From: Haematococcus lacustris
Lineage: Eukaryota; Chlorophyta; Chlorophyceae; Chlamydomonadales; Haematococcaceae
Assembly: GCA_030144725.1 (NCBI GenBank)
Contig: JASKMD010000019.1
Span: 3,160,179-3,224,178, forward strand
DNA length: 64,000 nucleotides
Reading direction: 5' to 3'
Part shown: positions 44,901-57,911 of the stretch, in pieces
Layout of the letters: every line of letters begins with the position of its first letter
How positions within the stretch are numbered: position 1 is the stretch's first letter
The notes under the pieces: generated by a model
What the model saw: only the letters and a program-made list of their open reading frames with translations
Database searches by the model: none
Told to the model about the DNA's origin: nothing
Position numbers and translations under genes: made by a program

Positions 44901-47900
44901 CTCCCCCTCCCCCTACCCCCTCCCCTTGGACCCCCCCTCGCCCCAGCTTCCCCTGCCTAACCCCCCCCTCGCCCCAGCCTCCCCCCGCTGGCCTCCTCGC
45001 CCCACCCACCTCTCCATCCACCTCCGGCACACAGACCTCTCTGAGCTCTGGCCCCACAAAGTCCACATGGATGGCCTTGACTCCTGGAGGGGCCAGGTGC
45101 AGCACCTCCTCCCACACCGGGTCAGCAGGCACCTCGAATGCGCCAGCACCCACCACATGCAGCACCAGCTGCTGGATGGACCCCAGCTCCTACAACAGGT
45201 GCACCAGGGGCAGGAGAGACCGGCACACGCTGCAAAGGCTGGACTGGACACCAGGTCGCAACAGGAGTAGGTGTGGCAGGGGCAGTGGGGGCCAGCGGTT
45301 GGACATGCTGGGCCTAGCCACACCTCGCATTGGGAGTGGCAAAACAGCTCATCTTGTATAGCAGCAGCATGAAGAACATGAAGAGCACGATGATGCAGTC
45401 ATGACCAGCACTGCAGCGTGGCTGGACAACACTAGGTCCTGCACTAGGTCACATTGGGAGTGACGAAACAGGCAAGTCTTTGTGTAAATAGCCAGCCTCG
45501 CCACTTGCTTCCCGACCGCCCTGCCAACCACTCCAACTGTCTGCCCTAGCATAGTCCAGACACACCACCCTACCTAGGTCTATGGCCACCCACCCACCCA
45601 CCCCTCCTCCCCCCGCCCTGCTGCCCCTCCCTGCCTGTCCCTGCCCCTCCCGCCCCTCCTCTGGGTCCAGTCACACCTTTGGGGTGTAGAAGTGCTGCAG
45701 AGCCTGCAGGGCAGTCAGGGGCTGGCTCAGCCTCTTGGTCAACACAGCAAACACGGCGGCGTCCAGGGAGGGGGTAGGCCGCCACCTGCACCCAGACCCT
45801 ACAACGCCTTGCACCAATTTGCCTGACATCATCTCACTCACACCTCCTGACATTTCACACCTAACACTATCTCACACTATATCACGTCACACTACAGCCC
45901 CCAACCCCTCCTGACATCACTGTAAACAGCCGTCCACAACAGGTGGCGAACAGAGCGAGGATAAACGGGACACGTCAGCATGGCAGCCAAACAGCATAAC
46001 TGCATGGTTGAGAGGAGTTGCAATCCATGCATCGGTACAGTGCAGCATAGTGCCTGACCACAGCATACATTTGTACAGACATCGCCATTAAAAATGGCAT
46101 GCAGCAGTACAGCACATGGCTGCCAGCAAGAATGTCAGCTCTGGTGGCATGGTGGCAGCTGTCAGTTCACCAAGCTGGGTGAGGGTATTTATTTCCATGG
46201 CCAGTGGCATGCAGCACATGGCCTGGCGTTTCATGAGCCTTCACCACCAATGCCCTGGGCTTGCCTGGGCTGCATGACTGGTAAGCGCTCAGTGCTTAGG
46301 CATGTCGTGCCCACACGACATGCACCCTGACCCATGGCTATGTGGACCCTGAACTGTGTATTGCAGTCAATCCAGCTGGCGGTCACCCATCAAACACTGC
46401 CACTGATCGCAGCTAAGTCGAAGCTACGGGACCAGGCCTGTCTGCCCTTCTTAGTCTGCACTTGTCAACTCACGTCCTGTAGTCCTCCCACCCCGCTGCA
46501 GGCAGGGGCTGGTAGGGCAACCGAATGCCCTCTGGGCAGTAGCTCGGCAGCTTTCCTGGTCAGCAGGGAGTGAGGGAGGCAGGGGAGGCAGCAGCTGGGT
46601 GCACACTGTGTGGAACAGGTGAGCCATGGCCTGCCATGTACCGGTAGCAAACACTTGTGGAGAAGTGTAGGAGGAGGCTTAAAGATCTCATCGGGTGCAT
46701 GTAAGCAGCACCACCAGCCGCACCACCAGCAACCACTAGCAGCACCAAATGCAGCACCACTAGCAGCACCAAATGCATGCCCACATATGCATGGCTCCCT
46801 CCTGCTATCGTAGGGTTTGCCTGTGTTGGCACAGATATTTCTGATGTCACAAACATCCCTGATGTCACAGATGATCATGTCAGCAAGAAAACAAAAGATC
46901 TGTGATCTATCATGGCCATGGTCCCTAGGCTGGCATGGGGGCCTGCAGTTCATCGCGGGCCGCACCTGAGACTTTGAGCATGTTGCGCACCCACAGCTCC
47001 GCCGTGTTCATGAGGTGGAAGTTGTCGCACACCGCATGGCTGTGCCCCTTGGTCATGTACTGCTTGGCATGCATGGCGCAGGCCCAGCCCCAGGAGCAGC
47101 GCGGGCAGCAGGTCAAGCCCGCCGGGCCCAGCTGGCTGCGAGTCCTGGACAACCGGTAGCAGCAGGTGGAGGTGGTGAGGAAGCTGCACAGGAGCTGTGC
47201 ATGGCTCAGGTCTGAGCTTTGAGGCAACTGGGCCTGCACTGTAGAGGGCTGTCGAACATCCAGGCTTTGCCTCACCCAGTACTAGATATTCACCCCTGTG
47301 CTCTACCACCCACAAATATGACGCTGGCAAAAACCGCACCGGCCTGAATATAAAATAGTTGGGACCAGGGCTGTGGCAGGGTCAGGGATGCAAGCCATGC
47401 ATGCTGTTGCTGGCAGCGTCCAGAACTAGGGCGTCAGTGAAGGCCAGGCAAGGGGCAGACTGCCTGCACTGCAGCCTCTGTGGACCAGGGGTTAAGGCGC
47501 AACCTCTGTGGGCTGGCTCACTCAGTTGTCACAGGGTGGTTGTGGTGTTGGAGCTCATGACTGGCTAAGGTAATACTGCCGTAAAGTGAGCTGACACATG
47601 AGCTACTGAGGGCTGCAGAGGTGCATAGTTTGTAGTTCAAGGCAGCTGCCCAAGCCTGACTAAGGGCAGCTGGCAATGCTGACCAGTCAGATGGAGCCCT
47701 AGACGTTGAGAAGATGGATAAAGCCCTCTGGACCCTAGGAGCAAGGCCTGATGTCGACTATGCCTGGCCAGCCCTCCCTGGTGCCAACTAGGTCAGCCAA
47801 GGTCTCCTGGCCCCTGGAGAAAGAACAGAAGAAGAAGACTACTAAGAAGAAGACTAGTCCGGCGGAGATGGCGTGCATTGAGTGAGGCGCTTCAGCCTCA

Positions 47901-48968
47901 GGGGGCGTGGCCTGCTCCCACCACCCAGCCTGGCCTCTGACACTGACTTGCAGCACACGCTGCAGTGTGCCTCGTTGAACAGGGCGCGCGCCTCGCTGCG
48001 GCTCAGGCTTCGGCGTAGCTGTTGCTCCAGCAGGGGCCTCACATGCAGCCGCTGCTGGTAAAAGACCTGCAAGGGGCAGCAGGAGGGGCAGGGGCAGCAG
48101 CCACAGGTGGAGCCGGGAGCATGAGGGGGAGCAGCCACAAGTAAGGCAAGGGGTGGGAGGGGCGGGACAGGCAGTCAGGCTGTTCGTGAGGGTAGGGCAG
48201 CCTGGTGACCAGGTGCATGGCGGGCAGGCAGGCGGGCTGGGCAAAGGGCTGGGAGATGGTGTTGGCGTGTTTTGCCCAAAGGCTGGGTAGCATGCCAGAT
48301 GGCAGCCGCGGTGGCAGTGGTAGTGGCAGTGTCGGTGGCTGTGGCAGTGGCGTTGGTGGTGGCAGTGGCAGTGGCGGTGGCGAAGCACCCAGGTACTTGC
48401 AGGGGCACCTGTGGTGTGTTTGCCTGTGCACTGTCAGGCAGGTGGTCCACCAGGTCATGGAAGGTCTTCAGGGCTTTGCAGTATTGCTTGTGGGCCTTGC
48501 GCCCTGCGCGCTGGCAGTCCTGCAGTCAGCCCCACGGTGGCCCACACACATGCCCTCACAGATGTGTGGGCATGGAGCAGTGTGTCATGCATGGCACACA
48601 TGGCAATGCAGCCACGCACAACTAATGTAAGGAGGCAGCTCACCAATTATGCAACATGACAGTGCAAGACACGACAGCAGAGCATAAGCTGGGGTCACAT
48701 CACACAATGACATGGCAGGCCATGTCCAAAGTAGGACATGACATGGCAGCGGCCCAGACTCTCCAGCGGCTCACATCAGTGAAATCTATGGATGTGCCCC
48801 TGCATTGCTGCGACCGTAGGCCTCGTTGGCACTTGCCTGGTTGCAATACCATGCATGCATGCAAGCTGAGCATCGCAGGAGGTCTGGCTTCAGTGCGTAG
48901 CAGTGCGCGCAGGCTGCCCCGGTGTAGGTGACATGTGGAGGGTCAGCATTGATGACCGGTGCAGACAT
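41902..48968 (-). CDS. MYND zinc-finger protein, Mss51-like
   Basis: The first exon (48968-48837) and second (48519-48409) join to the full MYND pattern CAHC...CSAC...YCNQDC...HKQYC, every metal ligand present. Later exons: from 48066 VFYQQRLHVRPLLEQQ to HCSVCCK; about 47275-46930 with TCCPRCSWGWACAMHAKQYM; about 46545-46455 KLPSYCPEGIRLPYQPLP; 45793-45681 PSLDAAVFAVLTKRLSQPL; about 45190-45085 QQLVLHVVGAGAFEVPAD and VDFVGPELRE; about 44450-44350 MCPKCSDRGYTRSYAYHLH; about 43125-43035 DSWQPSLKALVAADSPVAF; about 42735-42590; about 42525-42490 NPYRALEPIME; about 42400-42245 LVDQELLCRVCTQPA; and the last, about 42211-41902. The HVVGA..EV and VGPEL core is that of Mss51/ZMYND proteins. The family function (mitochondrial translation factor in yeast) is not transferable with certainty. 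Intron 1 uses a GC donor (GCAAGT). Some middle boundaries are approximate. Confidence 0.75.
43528..43690. repeat. (CTG/CCG)n compound microsatellite
   Basis: Alternating CTG and CCG triplets in an intron of the MYND gene; they read as poly-Ala, Gln or Ser in spurious frames. Confidence 0.85.
46085..46180. repeat. Dispersed repeat related to 17.8 kb
   Basis: CAGCACATGGCTGCCAGCAA and ATGGTGGCAGCTGT match 17787-17850 with scattered differences; it lies in a MYND-gene intron. Confidence 0.55.
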
Positions 48969-49478
48969 GACCCTTTGTGTGGGACACTTTAGACTAGAAA
49001 TGCTAGGTGACTTTGTCTGACTGGGTGTCCCCAGGATAAGGATACGAAATTTACTGGATAACAGGATGACTGGTCGTTGTTGTCAGCCACGTATAGCCAT
49101 AATGATGGCCTGGACCTGCGTCCAAGTTTACCGGGTGAGCCAAACGCGATTCCGGCGGAAAAGCATCCTGGAGTCCGATGCTTACCTAGGGAGGATCCCC
49201 TGGCCGGCCCATACCGCATTTGGCTTCGGCAGGCCAGCGCATGCAAATTCAAAACAATTGAGCAGCGCCGCAACCACCTGCTGGCCCGCTGGCTGACAGT
49301 GTCCAACTCAGTCCAGCCTGTACTGCAGCATTTAGTACATTGAGCTCACAGGCTATGTATAATCACAACTCTTCCTGTACTTTGGAGTAGCATTATATGT
49401 ACTTTGGAGTAGCATTAATAGACATTTGGTCCAGAGGTCGCCCCAGCTCAGACAAAGTACCAGTATCAGTATCATGTA
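48969..49478. other. Interval before the first (CCCCG)n array
   Basis: A plus-strand frame at about 49080-49340 (GLDLRPSLPGEPNAIPAEK and IEQRRNHLLARWL) looks coding-like but has no family match known to me. It should also contain the MYND gene promoter. Confidence 0.35.
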
Positions 49479-51556
49479 CCCCGCCCCGCCCCGCCCCGCC
49501 CCGCCCCGCCCCGCCCCGCCCCGCCCCGCCCCGCCCCGCCCCGCCCCGCCCCGCCCCGCCCCGCCCCGCCCCGCCCCGCCCCGCCCCGCCCCGCCCCGCC
49601 CCGCCCCGCCCCGCCCCGCCCCGCCCCGCCCCGCCCCGCCCCGCCCCGCCCCGCCCCGCCCCGCCCCGCCCCGCCCCGCCCCGCCCCGCCCCGCCCCGCC
49701 CCGCCCCGCCCCGCCCCGCCCCGCCCCGCCCCGCCCCGCCCCGCCCCGCCCCGCCCCGCCCCGCCCCGCCCCGCCCCGCCCCGCCCCGCCCCGCCCCGCC
49801 CCGCCCCGCCCCGCCCCGCCCCGCCCCGCCCCGCCCCGCCCCGCCCCGCCCCGCCCCGCCCCGCCCCGCCCCGCCCCGCCCCGCCCCGCCCCGCCCCGCC
49901 CCGCCCCGCCCCGCCCCGCCCCGCCCCGCCCCGCCCCGCCCCGCCCCGCCCCGCCCCGCCCCGCCCCGCCCCGCCCCGCCCCGCCCCGCCCCGCCCCGCC
50001 CCGCCCCGCCCCGCCCCGCCCCGCCCCGCCCCGCCCCGCCCCGCCCCGCCCCGCCCCGCCCCGCCCCGCCCCGCCCCGCCCCGCCCCGCCCCGCCCCGCC
50101 CCGCCCCGCCCCGCCCCGCCCCGCCCCGCCCCGCCCCGCCCCGCCCCGCCCCGCCCCGCCCCGCCCCGCCCCGCCCCGCCCCGCCCCGCCCCGCCCCGCC
50201 CCGCCCCGCCCCGCCCCGCCCCGCCCCGCCCCGCCCCGCCCCGCCCCGCCCCGCCCCGCCCCGCCCCGCCCCGCCCCGCCCCGCCCCGCCCCGCCCCGCC
50301 CCGCCCCGCCCCGCCCCGCCCCGCCCCGCCCCGCCCCGCCCCGCCCCGCCCCGCCCCGCCCCGCCCCGCCCCGCCCCGCCCCGCCCCGCCCCGCCCCGCC
50401 CCGCCCCGCCCCGCCCCGCCCCGCCCCGCCCCGCCCCGCCCCGCCCCGCCCCGCCCCGCCCCGCCCCGCCCCGCCCCGCCCCGCCCCGCCCCGCCCCGCC
50501 CCGCCCCGCCCCGCCCCGCCCCGCCCCGCCCCGCCCCGCCCCGCCCCGCCCCGCCCCGCCCCGCCCCGCCCCGCCCCGCCCCGCCCCGCCCCGCCCCGCC
50601 CCGCCCCGCCCCGCCCCGCCCCGCCCCGCCCCGCCCCGCCCCGCCCCGCCCCGCCCCGCCCCGCCCCGCCCCGCCCCGCCCCGCCCCGCCCCGCCCCGCC
50701 CCGCCCCGCCCCGCCCCGCCCCGCCCCGCCCCGCCCCGCCCCGCCCCGCCCCGCCCCGCCCCGCCCCGCCCCGCCCCGCCCCGCCCCGCCCCGCCCCGCC
50801 CCGCCCCGCCCCGCCCCGCCCCGCCCCGCCCCGCCCCGCCCCGCCCCGCCCCGCCCCGCCCCGCCCCGCCCCGCCCCGCCCCGCCCCGCCCCGCCCCGCC
50901 CCGCCCCGCCCCGCCCCGCCCCGCCCCGCCCCGCCCCGCCCCGCCCCGCCCCGCCCCGCCCCGCCCCGCCCCGCCCCGCCCCGCCCCGCCCCGCCCCGCC
51001 CCGCCCCGCCCCGCCCCGCCCCGCCCCGCCCCGCCCCGCCCCGCCCCGCCCCGCCCCGCCCCGCCCCGCCCCGCCCCGCCCCGCCCCGCCCCGCCCCGCC
51101 CCGCCCCGCCCCGCCCCGCCCCGCCCCGCCCCGCCCCGCCCCGCCCCGCCCCGCCCCGCCCCGCCCCGCCCCGCCCCGCCCCGCCCCGCCCCGCCCCGCC
51201 CCGCCCCGCCCCGCCCCGCCCCGCCCCGCCCCGCCCCGCCCCGCCCCGCCCCGCCCCGCCCCGCCCCGCCCCGCCCCGCCCCGCCCCGCCCCGCCCCGCC
51301 CCGCCCCGCCCCGCCCCGCCCCGCCCCGCCCCGCCCCGCCCCGCCCCGCCCCGCCCCGCCCCGCCCCGCCCCGCCCCGCCCCGCCCCGCCCCGCCCCGCC
51401 CCGCCCCGCCCCGCCCCGCCCCGCCCCGCCCCGCCCCGCCCCGCCCCGCCCCGCCCCGCCCCGCCCCGCCCCGCCCCGCCCCGCCCCGCCCCGCCCCGCC
51501 CCGCCCCGCCCCGCCCCGCCCCGCCCCGCCCCGCCCCGCCCCGCCCCGCCCCGCCC
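49479..51556. repeat. (CCCCG)n array 1, about 415 units
   Basis: About 2.08 kb of apparently perfect CCCCG pentamers with no interruption that I can see; GGGGC on the other strand. It ends in CCCGCC then duplication copy 1. Confidence 0.98.
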
Positions 51557-52462
51557 GCCTTTGATCATGACAACGCTTCCACTACTTCTGCCGCTGCAGG
51601 GCTAGGATTAGTGATCAGATCACCATGAGCTGTAGGGTGACATTGAAGATTATGTGGTCACTGGTCATTGTATCAACATCTAGGTAACATCGCAGCTAGA
51701 GGAGTTTGGTGTGGGGCATACCGCCATGTTTGAGAAGGTAGTTTTGTTGCATAACTAATTGGACACACACCGTCTACAAGGCCACAGACACATAGGTTTA
51801 CAAATGCCCTGTCGTCAGATCAACCGTATGCAGCCTCGATGCTTCCACATCTACACCCTCCCACCCCTCACCCTCACCCTGCGTATCAGCCATGATACTT
51901 GTCCAGTAAAACAGCATCCACATGCGAATGCACAGTTCCTTGCATGCATACACATTCCTGCAACACTACACTGTCTACTGTATCTTCAGCTCAACCAGCT
52001 CTACCTAATCTTGTCAACGCCCGAGGGCAAGAACATGCAATCATGCTTGTGCGCAAACAGTGCATCAGCAGCATAATGACCAAGCATACTTTTCCTCCAT
52101 ATCCAAATATGGTGCAAGACACCATCACACCTGCAGCACCCCACCTAGCCTTGCTTGTGGCAGGTACCAAGGGTTGATCATTGAATGGGCATTGCTTATG
52201 ATCCAATACCACTTGCATCAGGCCACCTTTGGCCCACACCACATCAAAATGTCCACCTCAAGGTGCCAGCAAGCGTGAATCACAGCATCCTGCGCCATAC
52301 CCTACACAAATAGCTAGTGCCCGCTTACGCGTGGCAGACCATTGCACATCGGCAAGTGCAAGGCAGAGCCCATATGAAAGCACTGCTGTACAGCAGCACT
52401 TTCGACTCAGCTCAGGCACTAGATAAACGCAGGCACCAGGTGAAGAATTGCATGCAGGCAAG

Positions 52463-52970
52463 GACTTCCATCACCATAGATAAGCTTGCCAACATGCTTC
52501 TGAAGCTGATAGATTGCTCGCCCCGCATCACAAAAACAGGCAGCAAGGAGTGCTGCCACCACTCACTGGCCAACTGCCACCAACCGACGCCCTGACTTTT
52601 GGGGGGGTGAAGGTGTGGGGGAAGGAGAGGACGACCCTGAGCGGGGAGGGGAGGAAGAGGACGAGGGAGAAGGTGAAGGGGAGGAGGGGGAGGAGGAAGG
52701 TGAGGGGGGAGACACCTTCGCATTGTCAGGCGGGCCTGAAAATGACACCACCTGCAGCAACATCACCAGCAACGAGTTTGCTTAGTGCGGAGAGTGACAA
52801 GCATTAGCAGCGCTGCATCCTACATTAAGATGCACTTCCCACTGCTATGGCACACCAACAGCTCATGGCTGGGCAACACACTAAGCGGTGAGGCCACCCA
52901 CCTTCTGGCCAAAAGCCTTGGCAGCAGCATGCTGCGCATCCAAGTCATGAGGATATTGACGAAGGAGTGA
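52463..52970 (+). pseudogene. Unidentified coding-like strip, copy 1
   Basis: Homologue of 58810-59342 in the second duplicate. The first frame is disrupted by a net 4-base loss near 52500. The acidic stretch (GEGVGEGEDDPERGG) and the second frame (VTSISSAASYIKMHFPLLWH ... MRILTKE) remain readable. Family unknown. Confidence 0.3.
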
Positions 52971-53004
52971 ACTGCATGGCGTGCAACACACAAACTCAGT
53001 CGCA

Positions 53005-53590
53005 TCATTGACAGAAGCGGCAAACAAAGCACTGCTGTTTTGCCCCTGCGTCTATTGCTTGGGCAGCACCTGACCTGGGCTTTTGCACAGAAGGGTTGAG
53101 TGGCTGCTGGAAGTCAGCAGGGCAGGGGGTCTCGTGGTACTCAATGCCCACCACACCCTTCCCTGGGTCGGCGAACTGCAGGACAGCCACCACCGCAGCA
53201 AGGCAGGTCACATCGACTGGTGCTCAGCTGGCAGGTGTGCAAGGCAGTCTGTGCATACAATACATCATTGTGATGTACCAGCAGCTGAACTAAGTACAGC
53301 ATTGTTCACCTTCTTGAAGGCCCAGATACCCAAGTCAAAGTGGTCCATGTCCCCACAACACCAGCGCTTGTTGGAGTAAGCGTTGTTTGGATAGTGGCAA
53401 GGGCTGCAGCAGCAGAGCATGCCGGTGCAAGAACAAGCATTGTGGCACATCAAGTGCTGCGTGATCAGTAGCTCTGAACGTAGCAGGGGCAGCGGCAAGA
53501 GGTCCACAATGGAATAGGTGACGTGGCACTTATAGCTACAGGCAAGTCAGCACGGCTAGCAGCAGCAACGGTGCAAACAGCAGCGGTGCA

Positions 53591-53621
<31 letters not shown>

Positions 53622-55109
53622 CCTACCAGTTGTCGGTGATGACCACAGTGACGGGGTCCTGGTTGTAGCACTCATGGTTGCGGTCAATCTGCTGACCATA
53701 GTTGTCCCTCACTGTCATGGGCTTGCAGCGAATCTTGTAGCAACGCCTGCAGCATCAGATATACAATCTCAGGTGCCCATCTGATCATGCTAGTGACATG
53801 GCACCAGCAGCTACAGCAGAAGCAGCAGCAGAGATAGGCAAGTAGCTTGTGATGTGATCAGTGAACCCTTCCCACCCGAAACCCATGCTTAAGACCAGTA
53901 CTAGAGCAGATGCCACTGACAGCCAAACAGGCAACTGCTTGGCAGTTTGCAGTCGTATAGGCAAGATGAACAACATGAAGTGCAGCAGATTCATGTCAGG
54001 CACAATGCTACCAGCAGTGCAAGACATTTCGAACAGAATGCAAGCATACACGCAAGCAGGGATGCGTGCATGGCTTCTTGCCTGCCCTCCCCATCAGGCC
54101 CTGGTGGCCATTTGCTGGCCCTGGTGGCCCCAGTCCTCCCTCACACACGTCACACCGACCAGGACAGTCACACCGCCATGCAGGCTGGGCCAAGCGGCCG
54201 GCTGCTGCGGCTGCGCAACACAAGCCCGGACCAGCAGCAGCAGGTAGGTTGGGTCCAAGCATGGAGAAAGGAGACCTTCCATCGCCCCTGCCAACTATCC
54301 AGCATCAGCATCCGCACCCGCACAGCTTCACAACATACTATCACATTTCTCCAGGCACCGTCACCAAGCAGCAGCCCCATGTGCAATCATTTCTTTACAG
54401 CCAGCTCGACACCACCACTTCCATCCCAACCCAGACAGCATAAACTCACCCGCAGCTACCACCAAAGCGTGGGTGCCCATCATTCATGGCTGCCACCATC
54501 CAGTTCTGGTTCCCACCAAACTTGTTGCCAAGGTACCCTGAGCAGGAGGCAAGGGCAATAAGCCGGTCTAGTCATATTAACATATCAACACCTAATGTCA
54601 GTGCTGGGCTAGTGCTCTGGTGCAGTGCTGGGTGCTGTCACATGCAGCACTCACCATACATGCATGAACCGGAGTGAACAGACATCCTGCAGCCAAACAA
54701 GGGGAGGATGCAGAGTGGCAATGCGAGCAGAACAGTAAAGCAGCACTGAGCTGGCAGCACACGTGAAGGGCCCGGTGCCTGTTCGTGTCATCAACATGTG
54801 CAAGGCAGCATAGAGGTAGGCACTCAGCACGCGGTCCCTAGCTAGGAGCGAGCACCATAGTCCATCACGTGAGACTCACCAGGCAGCGTCGTCGTACCAC
54901 GTTGCTCGACCGACCTTCCACTGGGCGGAAGCAGGGACGGCCAGCAACAAGGTAAGTAGCGCAAAAATGGAGGCCGGCGACGATGGATTCAAGGGTCGTG
55001 GGTGCACTAGCCTGCCACTCGACAAGGGCCACTCGGACCGCTCAGGGGCATCGCACGGGCTGCGCAACTGCGGCATACTGCGGTGCAAACATAGCAACAA
55101 GCGCGCCAT
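53005..55109 (-). CDS. Expansin-like protein (DPBB domain only), copy 1
   Basis: Six exons: 55109-54880, 54686-54655, 54537-54450, 53746-53627, 53403-53310 and 53175-53005; GT-AG introns, phase closing to 244 residues. A hydrophobic secretory segment (FALLTLLLAVPASAQ) ends about residue 63, before WKVGRATWYDDAAW. Expansin domain-1 landmarks follow: GSCMYGYLGNKFGG, GGSCGRCYKIRC, VTVVITDNC, PCHYPNNAYSNKRWCCGDMD, and the HFDLGIWAF motif. The domain ends FADPGKGVVGIEYHETPC. Expansins are secreted wall proteins that loosen polysaccharide contacts without hydrolysis. The second expansin domain (CBM63) is absent: a short Pro/Gln tail leads to the stop. The secretory segment sits unusually far from the first ATG, so a downstream start or signal anchor is possible. 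Confidence 0.87.
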
Positions 55110-55643
55110 TGACCCACCGAGAGCCGCATGACTGGGAGGCGGGTGGTGCGATTAGTGGGGCAACAGCTAAAAGTGGTAGTAAAGAATTTGGACACAGAAT
55201 GGTGAGCCGCCGTCCTAAGCGACTATTGAGAACATGTCTGGCGCTGCGGCCCTCTCGCTGTCGCAAAGCTGTAGTAGCAAGGGCGTGCGCATGCTAGGGC
55301 AATTGGCGGTTCAACAAGGTGACGGCCTTTTGCGGCATTGGCGTGCGAACCTAGATCAAGTGCTCCTTGGCGAGCGCCGCTAGCTCACCTGTGATTGCTT
55401 AAGGGATCCGAGGCTGGAAGCAGCGGGCTTTGAATTTGTGGCGAAGGGTGCAGTAGTAGCTCGGCTGCGACACACGAATGATCCCTGAAGTGTGCTGCGG
55501 GTGTGTGCCGACAAATGCACAGCTCACCATATGATCCGCCGGGTCACACAACAGGCAATGAGAAGTGATCTACCCCGCCATTGGCCCCGCAAACCTTATT
55601 TGTTCATGTCACAAAGTCCTTGACTATGCCAACGAGTAGCACA

Positions 55644-56167
55644 CCGCCATGATCAGCGTGGCATAGCGCGCACGCCCCAAGCTGTAGACCCGCGGGCTCG
55701 AGTACTCCTAGGGTCACATCTAGGATAACGGCACAATACCACCAGTCACTACTTGCTGTGTAGAAGTGTAGGGGCTCCCCGGGATAGGGATACAGAGCCA
55801 GGCAAGCAGCCAGCGACCCAGTGCAGAGCGCAGCCTGCTGTATCACAAACATGATTTGTTACGATCACTCGCAGTCCGGCGAGGTGACCCTCAAACGCTA
55901 GAATCACCGCGCCGCTTACCATCATTGCGCAGCTTCCAACGCGATAAACGCTATCATCAACGGTGCATTAGTAAGTGAGTGCTTGGACCCCTGCGCTCCG
56001 CTCTTGAGTCAGGGTAGACAAGCTAGGTAAAAAAGGGTCAATTTCGGACGGACCTAACTGCCTCAATACACCGCTTCACGGTGTCAGAGTTGCACACCTT
56101 GACTCAGCGCCGCGCACTCTAGGTTCGGGTCAGAGGGACAGGCCTACGGTGATAGGGTGGTCCGCGA
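55644..56167. other. Unique spacer before array 2
   Basis: Between the end of duplication copy 1 and (CCCCG)n array 2. No gene is recognised, and it is not present beside copy 2. Confidence 0.5.
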
Positions 56168-57303
56168 CCCCGCCCCGCCCCGCCCCGCCCCGCCCCGCCC
56201 CGCCCCGCCCCGCCCCGCCCCGCCCCGCCCCGCCCCGCCCCGCCCCGCCCCGCCCCGCCCCGCCCCGCCCCGCCCCGCCCCGCCCCGCCCCGCCCCGCCC
56301 CGCCCCGCCCCGCCCCGCCCCGCCCCGCCCCGCCCCGCCCCGCCCCGCCCCGCCCCGCCCCGCCCCGCCCCGCCCCGCCCCGCCCCGCCCCGCCCCGCCC
56401 CGCCCCGCCCCGCCCCGCCCCGCCCCGCCCCGCCCCGCCCCGCCCCGCCCCGCCCCGCCCCGCCCCGCCCCGCCCCGCCCCGCCCCGCCCCGCCCCGCCC
56501 CGCCCCGCCCCGCCCCGCCCCGCCCCGCCCCGCCCCGCCCCGCCCCGCCCCGCCCCGCCCCGCCCCGCCCCGCCCCGCCCCGCCCCGCCCCGCCCCGCCC
56601 CGCCCCGCCCCGCCCCGCCCCGCCCCGCCCCGCCCCGCCCCGCCCCGCCCCGCCCCGCCCCGCCCCGCCCCGCCCCGCCCCGCCCCGCCCCGCCCCGCCC
56701 CGCCCCGCCCCGCCCCGCCCCGCCCCGCCCCGCCCCGCCCCGCCCCGCCCCGCCCCGCCCCGCCCCGCCCCGCCCCGCCCCGCCCCGCCCCGCCCCGCCC
56801 CGCCCCGCCCCGCCCCGCCCCGCCCCGCCCCGCCCCGCCCCGCCCCGCCCCGCCCCGCCCCGCCCCGCCCCGCCCCGCCCCGCCCCGCCCCGCCCCGCCC
56901 CGCCCCGCCCCGCCCCGCCCCGCCCCGCCCCGCCCCGCCCCGCCCCGCCCCGCCCCGCCCCGCCCCGCCCCGCCCCGCCCCGCCCCGCCCCGCCCCGCCC
57001 CGCCCCGCCCCGCCCCGCCCCGCCCCGCCCCGCCCCGCCCCGCCCCGCCCCGCCCCGCCCCGCCCCGCCCCGCCCCGCCCCGCCCCGCCCCGCCCCGCCC
57101 CGCCCCGCCCCGCCCCGCCCCGCCCCGCCCCGCCCCGCCCCGCCCCGCCCCGCCCCGCCCCGCCCCGCCCCGCCCCGCCCCGCCCCGCCCCGCCCCGCCC
57201 CGCCCCGCCCCGCCCCGCCCCGCCCCGCCCCGCCCCGCCCCGCCCCGCCCCGCCCCGCCCCGCCCCGCCCCGCCCCGCCCCGCCCCGCCACCGCCCCGCC
57301 CCG
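56168..57303. repeat. (CCCCG)n array 2, about 227 units
   Basis: About 1.14 kb, perfect except for an inserted A at 57290 near the right end and a final CGCGCGG. Confidence 0.98.
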
Positions 57304-57911
57304 CGCGGCTGGACCTCTCCCTCCCTTCTTTGATCGCATCCAAAAGAGCAAGCTGTGTGAATGCAGGTGGCTGATGGGAGCCACAACAAATGCCCGTGCA
57401 TCCCAACCGCTCGCCAACAGCGTTAGCAACGTTACACACACTGCCAGTGCAACGAAGCGATCACCGAAGAGATTGGAAGAGTGAATGCAGTACTTGCAAC
57501 TACACCCACCACCAGGGACGCACCACACTTAGAAGAGCTGGTGAAGTAATTGAATGCCAGCGCTCGCACTGTCGACAGAGATCTCTGCCATACCTCGTTT
57601 ACATTTATAGCTTGAAGACTGCCAGTGCTTGTGTTGTCCAGATATCCAGGAATGTTCAATCAGAGGATGTGCTTCCAAGCTCTGTGTGCCAGCTTGGAAC
57701 GTAAAAATGAGGGATGGTGTCATCTAGACTTGGGGCTCGCATGCGTGTCATTTGCATGCGCCTATACAGTTTGGCTAGCCCCATTGTCATGGTAGGTTGT
57801 TAATTTGGTATTGTTTCTCCTCCGGAATTATCTTGTCCTGCCCTAGCTTTACTCCTCCCCCGTCTTGGCGGTTGCACGGTTTCATACCTTGCAGAAACTG
57901 GTGGTCACGCC
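57304..57911. other. Unique spacer after array 2
   Basis: About 600 bp between array 2 and duplication copy 2. Copy 1 has no counterpart because its left edge abuts array 1 directly. No gene is recognised. Confidence 0.5.

Larger units (their letters stand above)
51561..55643. repeat. Segmental duplication, copy 1
   Basis: From TTTGATCATGACAACGCTT to CAACGAGTAGCAC it aligns almost continuously with 57912-62034, about 95% identical by eye with small indels. Contains the first expansin-like gene and an unidentified coding-like strip to its left (51.6-53.0 kb). Confidence 0.9.

Noticed and set aside
49479..51556. (CCCCG)n arrays as a CRISPR-like array
   Set aside because: There are no spacers; it is a simple 5-bp microsatellite in a eukaryotic genome.
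49397..51628. Huge PPRPA / RGGAG open frames over array 1 (and the same at 56119-57528)
   Set aside because: A CCCCG pentamer has no stop codon in any frame, so every frame is open; there is no other coding evidence.
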